DNA of 64,000 nucleotides from JANMES01 sp038329865 (GTDB taxonomy: Bacteria > Planctomycetota > Phycisphaerae > Tepidisphaerales > Tepidisphaeraceae): the NCBI GenBank assembly GCA_038329865.1, contig JBBQNK010000001.1, positions 62,001 through 126,000 on the forward strand, written 5' to 3'. Of this stretch, positions 35,973 to 44,639 are shown one piece after another. The number at the start of each line of letters is the position of its first letter. Within the stretch, counting starts at the first letter, position 1. A model generated the notes under the pieces. It ran no database searches. It was not told the DNA's origin and saw only the letters and a list, made by a program, of their open reading frames with translations. The position numbers were made by a program, and so were the translations under genes.

Positions 35973-36821
35973 GTGAAAGAGACTTTACTGCTACCGCCGG
36001 TCGCGGAGGGGCTCATCTGGCAGGTGCGGAACCTCGCCCGCTCGATCCCGCCGCACCGGCACGACGAGTTGGAGGTGAACCTCGTCCTGCAAGGCACCGG
36101 CAGTTACCTGATGGGCGACCGGCGCGTGCAGCTCCGCCGCGGCACGATGATCTGGCTCTTCCCCGGTCAAGACCACGTGCTGATCGACCAGTCGCCGGAC
36201 TTTGGCATGTGGATCGGCGTGTTCCGCCCGGCGATGGTCGAGCGCGCCTGCACCACGCCGAGCACGGCCGTGCTGAAGGAGCAGAACCCGCCCGGCCGAT
36301 TCTCGCGGCAGATCGCTCGCGAGCCGCTCGCTCGGCTGCACGCACTGCTAAGCGACATCGAGAAAATCTCCGGCACCGGCCCGGCGATGCGGCGGGTGAT
36401 CGCCCCGGCAGAAATCGACCGCTACAACGCCGCCGTCGCCTACGCGCTGCTGACGGCCTGGGCCGTCCACCAATCCGCCGGCGACGACGCGGTCGGCACG
36501 GACATCCACCCCGCCGTCGAAATCTGCGCCCGGCTGCTCCGCGACGAAAGCGAACCAATGAACCTCGACGAGCTAGCGAGTCGCTCCGGCCTCAGCCCGT
36601 CGCGCCTCAGCGAGCTCTTTAAAAAACAGATCGGCCTGCCCCTCGTGCAGTACCGCCAACGACAATGCCTCGACCGCTTCTTACGCCTCTACGACGGCCA
36701 GCGACAAACCATGCTCGACGCCGCATTACAAGCCGGCTTCGGCAGCTATCCGCAGTTTCATCGGGCGTTCAAGCAGTTGATGGGAATCGGCCCGGCGGAG
36801 TTTCGGAGGCGGGAAAAGTGA
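35973..36821 (+). CDS. AraC family transcriptional regulator with N-terminal cupin
   Basis: About 282 residues if translated from the GTG at 35973; a TTG at 35955 is also in frame and neither has a good ribosome-binding site. The N-terminal half is an AraC-type cupin (IPPHRHDELEVNLVLQGTGSYLMG, MIWLFPGQDH), likely a small-ligand sensor. The C-terminal 100 residues form the double helix-turn-helix (LDELASRSGLSPSRLSELFKK, QAGFGSYPQFHRAFKQLMG). It is divergent from the PhyH gene and probably binds the shared region. The ligand is unknown. Confidence 0.92.
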   Translation: MKETLLLPPVAEGLIWQVRNLARSIPPHRHDELEVNLVLQGTGSYLMGDRRVQLRRGTMIWLFPGQDHVLIDQSPDFGMWIGVFRPAMVERACTTPSTAVLKEQNPPGRFSRQIAREPLARLHALLSDIEKISGTGPAMRRVIAPAEIDRYNAAVAYALLTAWAVHQSAGDDAVGTDIHPAVEICARLLRDESEPMNLDELASRSGLSPSRLSELFKKQIGLPLVQYRQRQCLDRFLRLYDGQRQTMLDAALQAGFGSYPQFHRAFKQLMGIGPAEFRRREK

Positions 36822-36842
36822 TTGGCTTCTTAGAAGAAAATC

Positions 36843-36930
36843 TACCACAGAGAACACAGAGGGCACGGAGAGAAAAATGAGAGTAAGGAAACTTCTCTCT
36901 CTGAGTTCTCTGTGAGCTCTGTGGTAATTT
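36843..36930. repeat. Imperfect inverted repeat of ACACAGAG words after the AraC gene
   Basis: Left arm words CCACAGAGAACACAGAGG and right arm words CTCTGTGAGCTCTGTGG form a loose palindrome about 88 bases long with mismatches. The words match those at 25937-26031 and 48135-48160. It lies beside the perfect repeat at 36969-37031. Confidence 0.7.
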
Positions 36931-36968
36931 TCTTTTACGTCCGACGAAAACTTTGCGAGATGATTGTC

Positions 36969-37031
36969 TTGTTTAGCCGCCCCGCGTGCGGGGCATTTTC
37001 AACGCGCCGCGCACGCGGGGCGGCTAAACAA
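36969..37031. repeat. Perfect 22-bp inverted repeat between convergent genes (family of 3541-3607)
   Basis: Arms 36969-36990 and 37010-37031 pair perfectly around a 19-base loop and begin with TTGTTTAGCCG, as at 3541. Both copies lie between convergent genes, here AraC and the NHL lipoprotein gene whose stop is at 37041. Confidence 0.9.
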
Positions 37032-37040
37032 ATCAGAAAT

Positions 37041-37976
37041 CTAAAACTCAAACACCTGCAGCCGATTATTCCCCGCGTCTACCGCGACCACGCGACCTCG
37101 CTTGTCGACCGCGACGCCCCACGGGTACGCCATCTCGCCGGCCTCTCGGCCGCCTCGGCCCCAGGTGGCGAGGCCTTTTCCCGTTTCGCGGTCGATCATC
37201 TGTACGCGGTTGTTGCCGAATTCGCAGACGATCAAGCGGCCTTTGGCGTCGATGTCCAGGCCGTACGGAAATCTAAACTCGCCGAGGCCGCCGCCGACGT
37301 GGCCCATGTTTCTGACGAAAGTCCCGTCGGTCTTGAACACCACGATGCGGTGGTTGCACGCGTCGGTGATGTACATCGTGCCGCCGACGATCACCATGCT
37401 TTGCGGGCGGCGGAATTGGCCGTCGCCGTCGCCGAAGTGGCCGAACTCGTACAGATATTTGCCGGCCATGTCGAAGACCTGCACGCGGTCGTTGTCGCCG
37501 AACTCGGAGACGAAGACGCGGCCCTTGTCGTCGAAGGCGATGTCGCTCGGATAAATAAATTCGCCCGGCCCCTTGCCGGCGTGGCCCCAGCGGCGCACTT
37601 CTTTGCCCGACGGGTCGTAGACGATGATCCGCTGGTAGTGCGTGTCGGGCACGTACAAATTTCCGTCCGGCCCGGCCGACAGACCGACCGGCTTGCCGAT
37701 CTTGTTCTCCGGCATCGGCCATTCTGCCAGCGAGTTGCCGTCATGGTCCAGCCGCTGCACGACGGCCATGCGATCGACGACGTAGAACGTGTCGGATTTT
37801 GCGTCGTAGGTGATGCCGCGCGGGTAAACGACTTTGCCGGGACCAACGCCGGTATCGAGCCAGACGGCCTCGGGCTTTTCGGATCGGCTGCAGCCGGCGA
37901 GAAGGAGGGTTGCGATGACGATGCAGCTCCAGTGTGTGAGATTTGAAAGCGGGTTGGTCACTTGATCGGCGGTCAT
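37041..37976 (-). CDS. NHL-repeat beta-propeller lipoprotein
   Basis: A 311-residue lipoprotein with lipobox LLLAGC (cysteine near 29). The rest is a six-bladed-type NHL propeller: about six repeats of the form YPRGIxYDAKxDTFYVVD...VQRLDxDG, with later ones FIYPSDIAFDDKGRVFVSEFGDNDRVQVFD and FPYGLDIDAKGRLIVCEFGNNRVQ. Such propellers bind ligands or proteins and may be periplasmic scaffolds. It is downstream of the ABC permease, after a large composite repeat. No enzymatic residues identified. Confidence 0.9.
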   Translation of the reverse strand: MTADQVTNPLSNLTHWSCIVIATLLLAGCSRSEKPEAVWLDTGVGPGKVVYPRGITYDAKSDTFYVVDRMAVVQRLDHDGNSLAEWPMPENKIGKPVGLSAGPDGNLYVPDTHYQRIIVYDPSGKEVRRWGHAGKGPGEFIYPSDIAFDDKGRVFVSEFGDNDRVQVFDMAGKYLYEFGHFGDGDGQFRRPQSMVIVGGTMYITDACNHRIVVFKTDGTFVRNMGHVGGGLGEFRFPYGLDIDAKGRLIVCEFGNNRVQMIDRETGKGLATWGRGGREAGEMAYPWGVAVDKRGRVVAVDAGNNRLQVFEF

Positions 37977-38041
37977 CGACGGGCCATCTTACGCTGCGAG
38001 CGGGTTGACATTCAATCATTCCGCGCAGTAGCGCGTAGGAG

Positions 38042-38232
38042 AATGAACGCGGAGACGCGGAGTTAAGGAGGAAGAGCAGAGAAGAAGGGAATTGGATGCA
38101 TTTGAAGTGGCATGGGCGGCTCGCCCATGGTCTTCTGAATCAAAGACACGGGAGGGCCGCCTGTGCCACGAAATTCAATACCGAATCTGAATTCTCCGGC
38201 CTTCTCTGCGTCTCCGCGTCTCCGCGTTCATT
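38042..38232. repeat. Composite repeat: 20-bp GGAGACGC arms flanking a CACGGGCG double palindrome
   Basis: Outer arms 38042-38061 and 38213-38232 are perfect 20-base reverse complements (AATGAACGCGGAGACGCGGA). Nested between them, at about 38105-38175, is the double palindrome of the 35808 type. Another pair of the outer arms occurs at 48244-48302, with a different partner around it. Confidence 0.88.
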
Positions 38233-39850
38233 TCGTATTTCTTCCGCGTGAAAGCGACGACACTGCAATCGCCCGAGTCCCCACCCAGCTCAAGGCCACC
38301 ACCGCCAGCGCCATCACCGTCACCACGAAAATCATCAGCAGCGACATTTCGATCATCGAATCGAACCGCAGCGTGTGCACCCAGGTCATCATCTGCGGGG
38401 TCATCATCTGAGGTGTTTGCGGGGAGAGCAGCACCGTCGCGGGCACTTCGGTAATCGAGAGCGTCATCACGCACACCGCGGCGGCGATGAGGACGGGCCA
38501 GGCGAGCGGGAGAACGATTCGCCCGGCGGTTTGGCCGCCGCTGGCGCCGTCGACGGCGGCCATGTCGCGGATTTCCTTCCAGCGCGGCGTGGTGGTGAAC
38601 CGCCCGGCGATCACGGCGAGCCAGCCGAACCGGGCGAGGTACGCGAAGACGACCATCGCCATGCTGTCATAGATGTAAGTCAGCCACGTGCGGTTGTAGA
38701 GGCGGATGAGCGCGATCGCGAGCAGTTGCCCGCCGATCATAAACGTCGCGATGTTGGCGATCATGGCCGCGCGCGATTTCGCGGAGGTGGCCGACACCGC
38801 CAGCGCCAGCGCCACGCCGCCGGTGACGAGTCCGACGAGCATCGAGCCGAGCACCGCGGGGCTGAACTCCGTCCAGATGAACAGGGGTTTGACCTTGATC
38901 GCCAGCGATACCCAAAGGCAATACACCGGCACGCCGAACGTGACGGCCAGCGCCAAAACCGCCAGCCCCTTCGCGACGATCCCCGCGTCGAGCCGCGCCG
39001 GCCACGGGCCGCTGTCGATCGCGTCGGCGGCGCTCACGCCCTTCAGCCACCTCGCCCCGATGATCGCGAACAGAAAAATCAGCAGCAGCATCGGCACGGC
39101 CGTCGCGACGGCGGCGGCGGCGCGGGATTGCTGATCGGCCGATGCCGCGCCGGCGCCGGCCATGCCTTGCGCGGTCATCGGATTGTTCGGATTGCTCATC
39201 GCGCCGGTGTCGAAGACCATGCGCACTTCCGTCGCGATCACGCTGATGCCGGTGGGTTCGTAGACGGAAAATTCCTGCACCGCCAGCACCGTGCAGAGCA
39301 GCACCGCCGCCCCGATCGGGCCAGCGAGTTGCCGCAGCGTGATCCGCCAGAGCGCGCCGTCGAGCGTCGCCTGCTGCTGCAAATTCGAATCGACATTCCG
39401 CAGCGCCAGCCCGATCAACCCCGCCGGCAGCGGCGACAGCCACGTCGCCAATGACCAAATGCACCGCATCACGTCGGCCGGCGTTTGAAATTTCGGCACG
39501 AGATCGAGCAGGCGAAGGAACTGCATCCACCCGTAGGTGTACACGATGGAAGGCACGAACATTGAGATCGGCAGGAGGATCCAGACGAACTTCGCGACCA
39601 CGCCGCGCCCGCGCCCCAGCACGTACGCCGCCGGGAGTGAGAGGAGTGTCGCGATGACCGCCGCGGCCAGGTTGTACCCGAGCGTACGGCCGAGCAGATC
39701 GAGCCGGAACGCCGTCGGGCGCAGCTCCACCCACACTTCCGGGCGCGTGACGATGTGCCAGACCATCCACGCCAACGGCAACCCGCTGCAGACGGCGACG
39801 ATCGACGTCAGGCTGATGGAGGCGACGCGATTCCAGCTGTTCACCTTCAT
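38228..39850 (-). CDS. Iron-type ABC transporter permease, two fused permease halves
   Basis: A 540-residue membrane protein of the SfuB / FbpB type, in which two binding-protein-dependent permease domains are fused (about 12 membrane segments). The EAA-type loops that contact the ATPase are seen as ATLDGALWRITLRQLAGPIG and AAVDGASGGQTAGRIVLPLA. The C-terminal half contains a tandem 15-base duplication coding for two PQMMT units. It is adjacent to a matching iron-binding protein gene but no ATPase gene lies nearby. Probable substrate ferric iron, inferred from the partner. Confidence 0.9.
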   Translation of the reverse strand: MKVNSWNRVASISLTSIVAVCSGLPLAWMVWHIVTRPEVWVELRPTAFRLDLLGRTLGYNLAAAVIATLLSLPAAYVLGRGRGVVAKFVWILLPISMFVPSIVYTYGWMQFLRLLDLVPKFQTPADVMRCIWSLATWLSPLPAGLIGLALRNVDSNLQQQATLDGALWRITLRQLAGPIGAAVLLCTVLAVQEFSVYEPTGISVIATEVRMVFDTGAMSNPNNPMTAQGMAGAGAASADQQSRAAAAVATAVPMLLLIFLFAIIGARWLKGVSAADAIDSGPWPARLDAGIVAKGLAVLALAVTFGVPVYCLWVSLAIKVKPLFIWTEFSPAVLGSMLVGLVTGGVALALAVSATSAKSRAAMIANIATFMIGGQLLAIALIRLYNRTWLTYIYDSMAMVVFAYLARFGWLAVIAGRFTTTPRWKEIRDMAAVDGASGGQTAGRIVLPLAWPVLIAAAVCVMTLSITEVPATVLLSPQTPQMMTPQMMTWVHTLRFDSMIEMSLLMIFVVTVMALAVVALSWVGTRAIAVSSLSRGRNTK

Positions 39851-39903
39851 GAGATTTCACCACGAAGGCACGAAGTACACGAAGGAAATTCAGAAGAATT
39901 TTT

Positions 39904-39987
39904 GCCACAGATGAACACAGATGGACACAGATAAGAAGAAGATTTTGAATTGGCTTTATCTGTGTGCATCTGTGCCCCATCTGTGGC
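39904..39987. repeat. Inverted repeat of CACAGATG words between binding-protein and permease genes
   Basis: Left arm 39904-39933 reads GCCACAGATGAACACAGATG and continues in the same style; right arm 39957-39987 is its near reverse complement with one indel. Related arms lie at 40954-41043 and 48207-48345. It separates the iron-binding protein from its permease. Confidence 0.85.
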
Positions 39988-40002
39988 GAAAAACTCTGCG
40001 CG

Positions 40003-40998
40003 TTAATTCTCCCGGCCTTCGAGGATCGCCGTCGCGCGACGCGTGACCTGCGGCAGGATGGCGGCGGCCTTGGCGTAGTCGACGTCCATCGTGCGGATCT
40101 CGCCGGGGCCGGCGCGGACGGAGAATTTAACGAACTTGGCGGCGATCAATTGCTGTTCGACTTCTTTGCTGAGGAGGTAATCGATGAGCTGATGTGCGGA
40201 ATCCCCGTGCGGCGCGCCGGCGACTTGTGCGACGGTGCAGGGAATCGCGAGCGTGCCGAGGTTGCTGGGCTGTTGGTCGGGAAGAACACCTTCCACTCCA
40301 GCGTTGTCGGCATCGTCGTTATCGGTTAGGCCGATCACAAACTGTCCGGATTTGACACCGTCCGCGACAATCGAATTTCCGCCCACCAGCTTGATGTCGT
40401 TGTCGTGCAACGCCTTGAAAAATGCGTCGGCCTTCTCTTCGCCCAAGACCGTATAGAGCGCTGCAACATGCCCTGTTGTAGTTCCTGCGACCGGGCGTGC
40501 CATGGCAATATGACCTTTGTATGCACCCAACTTCAAGTCGGATATGCCTGGTAAATGGACTGCACTCCAACCTGAGGGATTGTCACCTACCGCCATCACC
40601 CGCACGCGCATCCCGCTCGCCGTCCAAAGATGCTTCGCGTCCTTGAATTTCACAGGCACATCCACCGCGTTCGGCGAATCGTACGGCGCGAGCACGCCGT
40701 CGGTGGCGAGGTTGATCGTCAGGAAAATCTCGTTCCCCCACCACACGTCGCACTGCGGATGGTCCTTCTCCGCTCGCAGCCGCTCGGCCAAACCTACCGA
40801 CTTGTTGGCCTCGGTGTCGTACCGCGCGATGACGTGGATGCCGGTCTTTTGCTCGAAGGCTTTCAGAATCGGCTCGGCCACCGGTTGGTCGACACTGGTG
40901 TAGATCGTAAGTGAGTTGTCGGTGGATTTATCGCAGCCGCAGAAAAGAATGGAGCCGCAGATGAACACGGATAAGCACAGATAAAGAGAGCGACGCAT
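40003..40998 (-). CDS. Iron(III)-type ABC transporter substrate-binding lipoprotein
   Basis: A 331-residue periplasmic binding protein of the FbpA / FutA type: SLTIYTSVDQPVAEPILKAFEQKTGI, RLRAEKDHPQCDVWWGNE and GAYKGHIAMARP. It should deliver a metal, probably ferric iron, to the downstream permease. The signal peptide is lipoprotein-like (cysteines 20 and 22). Residues 6-15 of the signal (YLCLSVFICG) are encoded by one arm of the CACAGATG-type inverted repeat, and the start codon lies in the loop (see findings). Confidence 0.9.
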   Translation of the reverse strand: MRRSLYLCLSVFICGSILFCGCDKSTDNSLTIYTSVDQPVAEPILKAFEQKTGIHVIARYDTEANKSVGLAERLRAEKDHPQCDVWWGNEIFLTINLATDGVLAPYDSPNAVDVPVKFKDAKHLWTASGMRVRVMAVGDNPSGWSAVHLPGISDLKLGAYKGHIAMARPVAGTTTGHVAALYTVLGEEKADAFFKALHDNDIKLVGGNSIVADGVKSGQFVIGLTDNDDADNAGVEGVLPDQQPSNLGTLAIPCTVAQVAGAPHGDSAHQLIDYLLSKEVEQQLIAAKFVKFSVRAGPGEIRTMDVDYAKAAAILPQVTRRATAILEGREN

Positions 40999-41043
40999 TG
41001 GCTACTCTTTTCTCATCTGTGCTGATCTGTGTCCACCTGTGGC
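40954..41043. repeat. Imperfect inverted repeat of CACAGATG words overlapping a gene start
   Basis: Arms 40954-40983 and 41014-41043 pair over 30 bases with about seven mismatches. The left arm lies inside the coding region of the iron-binding protein (codons 6-15) and the start codon (40996-40998) is in the loop. The right arm ends 4 bases before the stop of the Q-rich protein gene. Confidence 0.85.
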
Positions 41044-41047
41044 AAAA

Positions 41048-43084
41048 TTAATTCTTCGGCGCGTCGCCGGAGAGCTGCCCGAAGTATCCCTTCACAGCGC
41101 GCTTCGCGTCGCCGCTAATGGCTTCGGAGTCTACATCGTCGGTGGCGTCGCGGTCGGCGGCTTGAACGGCCTGCTGGAGTTGGGCGTGCGATTCGCCGCG
41201 AATCGTGCCGGCCTTGACGAACGTGCTGGCGAGGAGCTTTCCTTTTTCGACGTTCTGCACGGGGGCGACTTCCTGTTTCACGGCGTAGGGCGCTTCCTGC
41301 ACGCCCGGCCCGCCGCCGTTGCCCTGACCGGGACCGCCGAAGCCGCCGTTCTGGCCCTTCTGGCCGTTGGCGGGATCGCCGGCGGCCCATTGACCCTTGT
41401 TGCCGTTGGCGTCGGGCTTGTTCCCCTGGCCTGGCTTGTTGCCTTGGCCGGCGCCTTGCCCGCCCTGATCGCCCTGGCTGTTAGAGTTGGCTTGGTCGGC
41501 CGCCTGCTGGGCGGCAGCGTCGGCGGCGTTTTGGGCGGCGGCCTGCTGCTGGGCGTCATTGGCGATCGCCTGCATCTGCTGTAACTGCTGCTGCATTTGC
41601 TGACCGGCGTTGGCCATCTGCTGCTGATTGTTGCCGGCCTGACCGGGCTGCTGACCCTGGCCGCCTTGCTGTTGCGCGCCTTGCTGACCCGGTTGGCCTT
41701 GTTGGCCCTGTTGTCCCTGCTGACCGGGCTGCCCGGCTTGCGCTTGTTGACCTAGTTGTCCCGGCTGGCCTTGCTGACCGGGCTGGCCTTGCTGGCCCGG
41801 TTGACCCTGCTGAGCTTGCGCGGCCGCCTGCTGCATCGCCTGCGCCATCTGCTGAGCGGCCTGACCCATCTGCTGCGCCTGCGCCTGGCCGTTCGCCTGG
41901 GCCTGCGCTTGCTTGACCGCCTGCTGCATTGCCTGCTGTTGCTGCGGACTCATCTGCTGCTGCATCTGCTTGGCCATCTGCTGCACCTGCTGCTGCGCCT
42001 GCTGATTGCCGGCGGCGGCCTGCTGCATCATCTGCTGCATCTGCTGCGCCTGTTGCTGCGTGGCGCCGGCCTGCTGCAACTGCTGCTGCATCTTCTGTTG
42101 CTGCTTCGGATCGGTAGCCGCCTTCTGCAACTGCGCCGCGAGCGCGGCCATCTGCTTGGCGGCTTTTTCCTTTTCCTTGTCGTCCATCTTGTCGAATTTA
42201 TCGACAGCCTGCTTCAAGTCGGTGACGGCCTTGTCGAAATCGCCCTTGGCGATATCGCGGTGCGCGTCGGCGACCGGGCCTTTCTCATCCACCGGCGCGG
42301 TGATGTTTGAGACCATCAACTGATTGTTCTGCGCCTCCGCCACGCTCGCGCTCTGCACGATCTGCTGCTTGATCTGCTTATCCAGATTGCTCAGCGCCTC
42401 GGCCGCGGAGAATTTCGTCTTCGCGGTGTCGGTGATCGGCTGGGCGAGCAGCGACTGAAGTTCCTTCTTGGCGATGGCGACGGAATTATCGTTCGGGAAA
42501 GCCTTGGCGATCGTTTCCACTTTCGTGATCGCCTCGGCGACGGATTTTTTCGTCTCTTCGATTTTGGTCAGCTCTATTTCCTTCTTCTTCACCTCCGCCT
42601 GATGGCCGAACAAATCCTGCTGGCCCAGGAACGTGGTGGCGAACGCGATGATCATCGCGACGACCGTCCAGTTGGCGATCTTCGGGAACTTGATGGGGAA
42701 CTGCTTGTTGAGCGAAACGTTGTCGGCCGTCCGCTCCGCGTCGAGCACGGCGGCGGCGGCGAAGGGATCTTTCAGCGGGCGGACGTACAGCGCGGTGCTG
42801 AATTTTTCCTTGAGCAGGAGCTTTTCGTCGATCGCGACGGCCGCTTCATGCGCGGTCGGGCGGCGGTAGATCGCGTAAGCGATCGCCGCGACAACGGCTG
42901 AGCCGATGCCGGCGTAAAAGAACCGTTCCTTGTGCGGCAGCGCGAACGCGAGGAGGCGATCGACCAGGATCGCTAACCAGACGATCACCGACAGCACCAG
43001 CGCCGTCCACGCCAATCCGTAGAAAAACCGCTCGAGCGCGAGCTTGTTCTGAACGGCGGCGACGTGGCGATCTAATCTGCTCAT
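41048..43084 (-). CDS. Membrane-anchored Q-rich protein with a collagen-like tract
   Basis: 678 residues from the ATG at 43084 (GGGAG about 8 bases upstream). Hydrophobic segments lie at 25-44, 57-73 and 140-153, then a coiled-coil-prone region (160-320). A glutamine- and alanine-rich stretch (320-530) contains a collagen-like Gly-X-Y run at 427-469, in which 14 of 15 triplets begin with Gly (mostly GQP and GQQ). A glycine-rich tail ends in AKRAVKGYFGQL. Family unknown; planctomycetal homologues of similar design are often annotated as hypothetical. A surface or envelope role is possible but not shown. Confidence 0.8.
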   Translation of the reverse strand: MSRLDRHVAAVQNKLALERFFYGLAWTALVLSVIVWLAILVDRLLAFALPHKERFFYAGIGSAVVAAIAYAIYRRPTAHEAAVAIDEKLLLKEKFSTALYVRPLKDPFAAAAVLDAERTADNVSLNKQFPIKFPKIANWTVVAMIIAFATTFLGQQDLFGHQAEVKKKEIELTKIEETKKSVAEAITKVETIAKAFPNDNSVAIAKKELQSLLAQPITDTAKTKFSAAEALSNLDKQIKQQIVQSASVAEAQNNQLMVSNITAPVDEKGPVADAHRDIAKGDFDKAVTDLKQAVDKFDKMDDKEKEKAAKQMAALAAQLQKAATDPKQQQKMQQQLQQAGATQQQAQQMQQMMQQAAAGNQQAQQQVQQMAKQMQQQMSPQQQQAMQQAVKQAQAQANGQAQAQQMGQAAQQMAQAMQQAAAQAQQGQPGQQGQPGQQGQPGQLGQQAQAGQPGQQGQQGQQGQPGQQGAQQQGGQGQQPGQAGNNQQQMANAGQQMQQQLQQMQAIANDAQQQAAAQNAADAAAQQAADQANSNSQGDQGGQGAGQGNKPGQGNKPDANGNKGQWAAGDPANGQKGQNGGFGGPGQGNGGGPGVQEAPYAVKQEVAPVQNVEKGKLLASTFVKAGTIRGESHAQLQQAVQAADRDATDDVDSEAISGDAKRAVKGYFGQLSGDAPKN

Positions 43085-43443
43085 TGGAATGCTCCCTTGG
43101 GTGCAATTGTACGCGAGGGCCAGCTCGGATTGTAGTGGAATCCGGCCCCGCCCGGCATTTAGACCGCTGGCTCGATGAAAAGTTCCACCGGCGGAGTTAT
43201 GCGGACGCAAACTGACTCCAAAGGAGGGAAACGCTAACCCTCCCAAGCGACAACCTCTCTCCCTCCGGGAGAGAGCGGGAGTGAGGGCGAACGGCGAATG
43301 GCGTTCGATAGTTGTTGTTCAATTGTCGAGCGCAACTTCTAATTCGCCCTCACCTAACCTCTCCCGGAGGGCGAGGGACCAGAAGCAACTTGGGGCGAAC
43401 CCGGCGGTATGCTACGCTGGCCTTTCCAAGGCGGAGAAATTCC
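43085..43443. other. 359-base divergent intergenic region with inverted repeat
   Basis: Between the Q-rich gene (minus) and the secretin-N-like gene (plus). It holds the inverted repeat with arms near 43255-43291 and 43343-43377. The Q-rich gene has a ribosome-binding site at its edge. No reading frame in it has protein-like features, and no promoter is clear. Confidence 0.5.
43255..43377. repeat. Imperfect inverted repeat, CTCCCGGAG family
   Basis: Arms 43255-43291 and 43343-43377 pair with a few mismatches and indels and share CTCTCCCGGAG and GTGAGGGCGAA with the element at 11289-11403. It lies between divergent genes, where a terminator role is not expected. Confidence 0.8.
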
Positions 43444-44457
43444 ATGCAAATCATGAAGTGGCCGGCGGTTATTCTGATAATTCTTGCTCTCTCGACGGTT
43501 GCGATCTCCCACGCCCAGGAGATCGAACCGGGCCCGCCGGCGAAGATCGTCTCCAAGACTTACGACGTCCGCAGCCTCTGCATGCCCGTGCCGGATTATC
43601 CGTTGCCGGCCTCGATGCTGCCGACGGACGACCGCTCTGCCGCCCGGCAGCGCGAGCGCGACCCGCAGGGGCCGGAAGGTTCCGGCGAGCTCTCGCCGAT
43701 GTCGATCGCCAAGCTGATCGCCGCGACTGTCGCCCCTGAATCGTGGAAAGACGCCGGCGGCGTTCAGGGAAAAGTCGCCGAGTTCCAGGGCATGCTGGTG
43801 ATCACGCAGACCGAGGCGAATCATCAAAAAATCGCCGACCTGCTCGCGCAGCTCAAGGCCGACCTTCGCCGGACCGTGCGCATCGAAGCGACGTGGGTGC
43901 TGCTTTCCGCCAAGGAACTGAACGGCCTGCAGCATGTGGCGGGGCACGAGTCGCTCGTGGAAGTACCCGATGAGGCTCTCAAAGCCGCCAAAGTGTACTG
44001 CCGGGCGCAGACGATCGGCTTCAGCGGGCAGGTGGTTCACCTGGCAACGAACGCCAAGCGTGCATACGTCGCTGAAGTCACGCCCGTCGCGCAGGGGAAC
44101 GTCGTCACGTACGATCCGCGATTCGCTACCGCCAACAGCGGCGTATCGCTGCAGATGAAGCCGCAACTCAACGGCGACCAGTCGGGCGTTGTAATCGATC
44201 TTTACAGTATTGTGACCGAAGCGCCCGAAGGCTCGCGGCTCGATCTGACGCACGCCACCACCCGCCCCGCCGGCGGCAACGCCGATCCGACCGCCCTGCA
44301 ACTGATGAACGTGCTGCAGCAGCAGTTCCGCACCACCGTGAGCATGCCGCTCCGCACCAACGTGCTCATCGGCGGAATCACGATGGAGCCCGACGCCAAA
44401 GCCGAACCCGCGCGGCAACTTTATTTGGTGCTGCGCGGCGAAGCGGACAAGAAGTAG
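43444..44457 (+). CDS. Secreted protein with secretin N-domain-like region
   Basis: 337 residues from the ATG at 43444 (GGAG about 8 bases upstream), with a signal peptide ending at SHA-QE. The segment VQGKVAEFQGMLVITQTEANHQKIADLLAQLKADLRRTVRIEATWVLL follows the pattern of the secretin N (NolW-like) domains found in type II/III secretion and pilus secretins. The rest is beta-rich, and no secretin pore domain is recognisable. The name is therefore provisional. It is followed 182 bases later by a desaturase gene. Function unknown. Confidence 0.75.
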   Translation: MQIMKWPAVILIILALSTVAISHAQEIEPGPPAKIVSKTYDVRSLCMPVPDYPLPASMLPTDDRSAARQRERDPQGPEGSGELSPMSIAKLIAATVAPESWKDAGGVQGKVAEFQGMLVITQTEANHQKIADLLAQLKADLRRTVRIEATWVLLSAKELNGLQHVAGHESLVEVPDEALKAAKVYCRAQTIGFSGQVVHLATNAKRAYVAEVTPVAQGNVVTYDPRFATANSGVSLQMKPQLNGDQSGVVIDLYSIVTEAPEGSRLDLTHATTRPAGGNADPTALQLMNVLQQQFRTTVSMPLRTNVLIGGITMEPDAKAEPARQLYLVLRGEADKK

Positions 44458-44639
44458 CGTTACTGCCTCACAAACACACAAACTGCGCTCATTATAATTT
44501 TCGTCTCTCTTCACTTCCGCCGCGACTCGATCCTCAGGATCGGCTATGATGTTGCACTTTGCTGGGGTTGTAGAAGGTGCTTTGTCCGATCCGTCGCGAT
44601 ACGGGGACTCTCACCCGACGTTGTTGAAGGACCGGCCGC

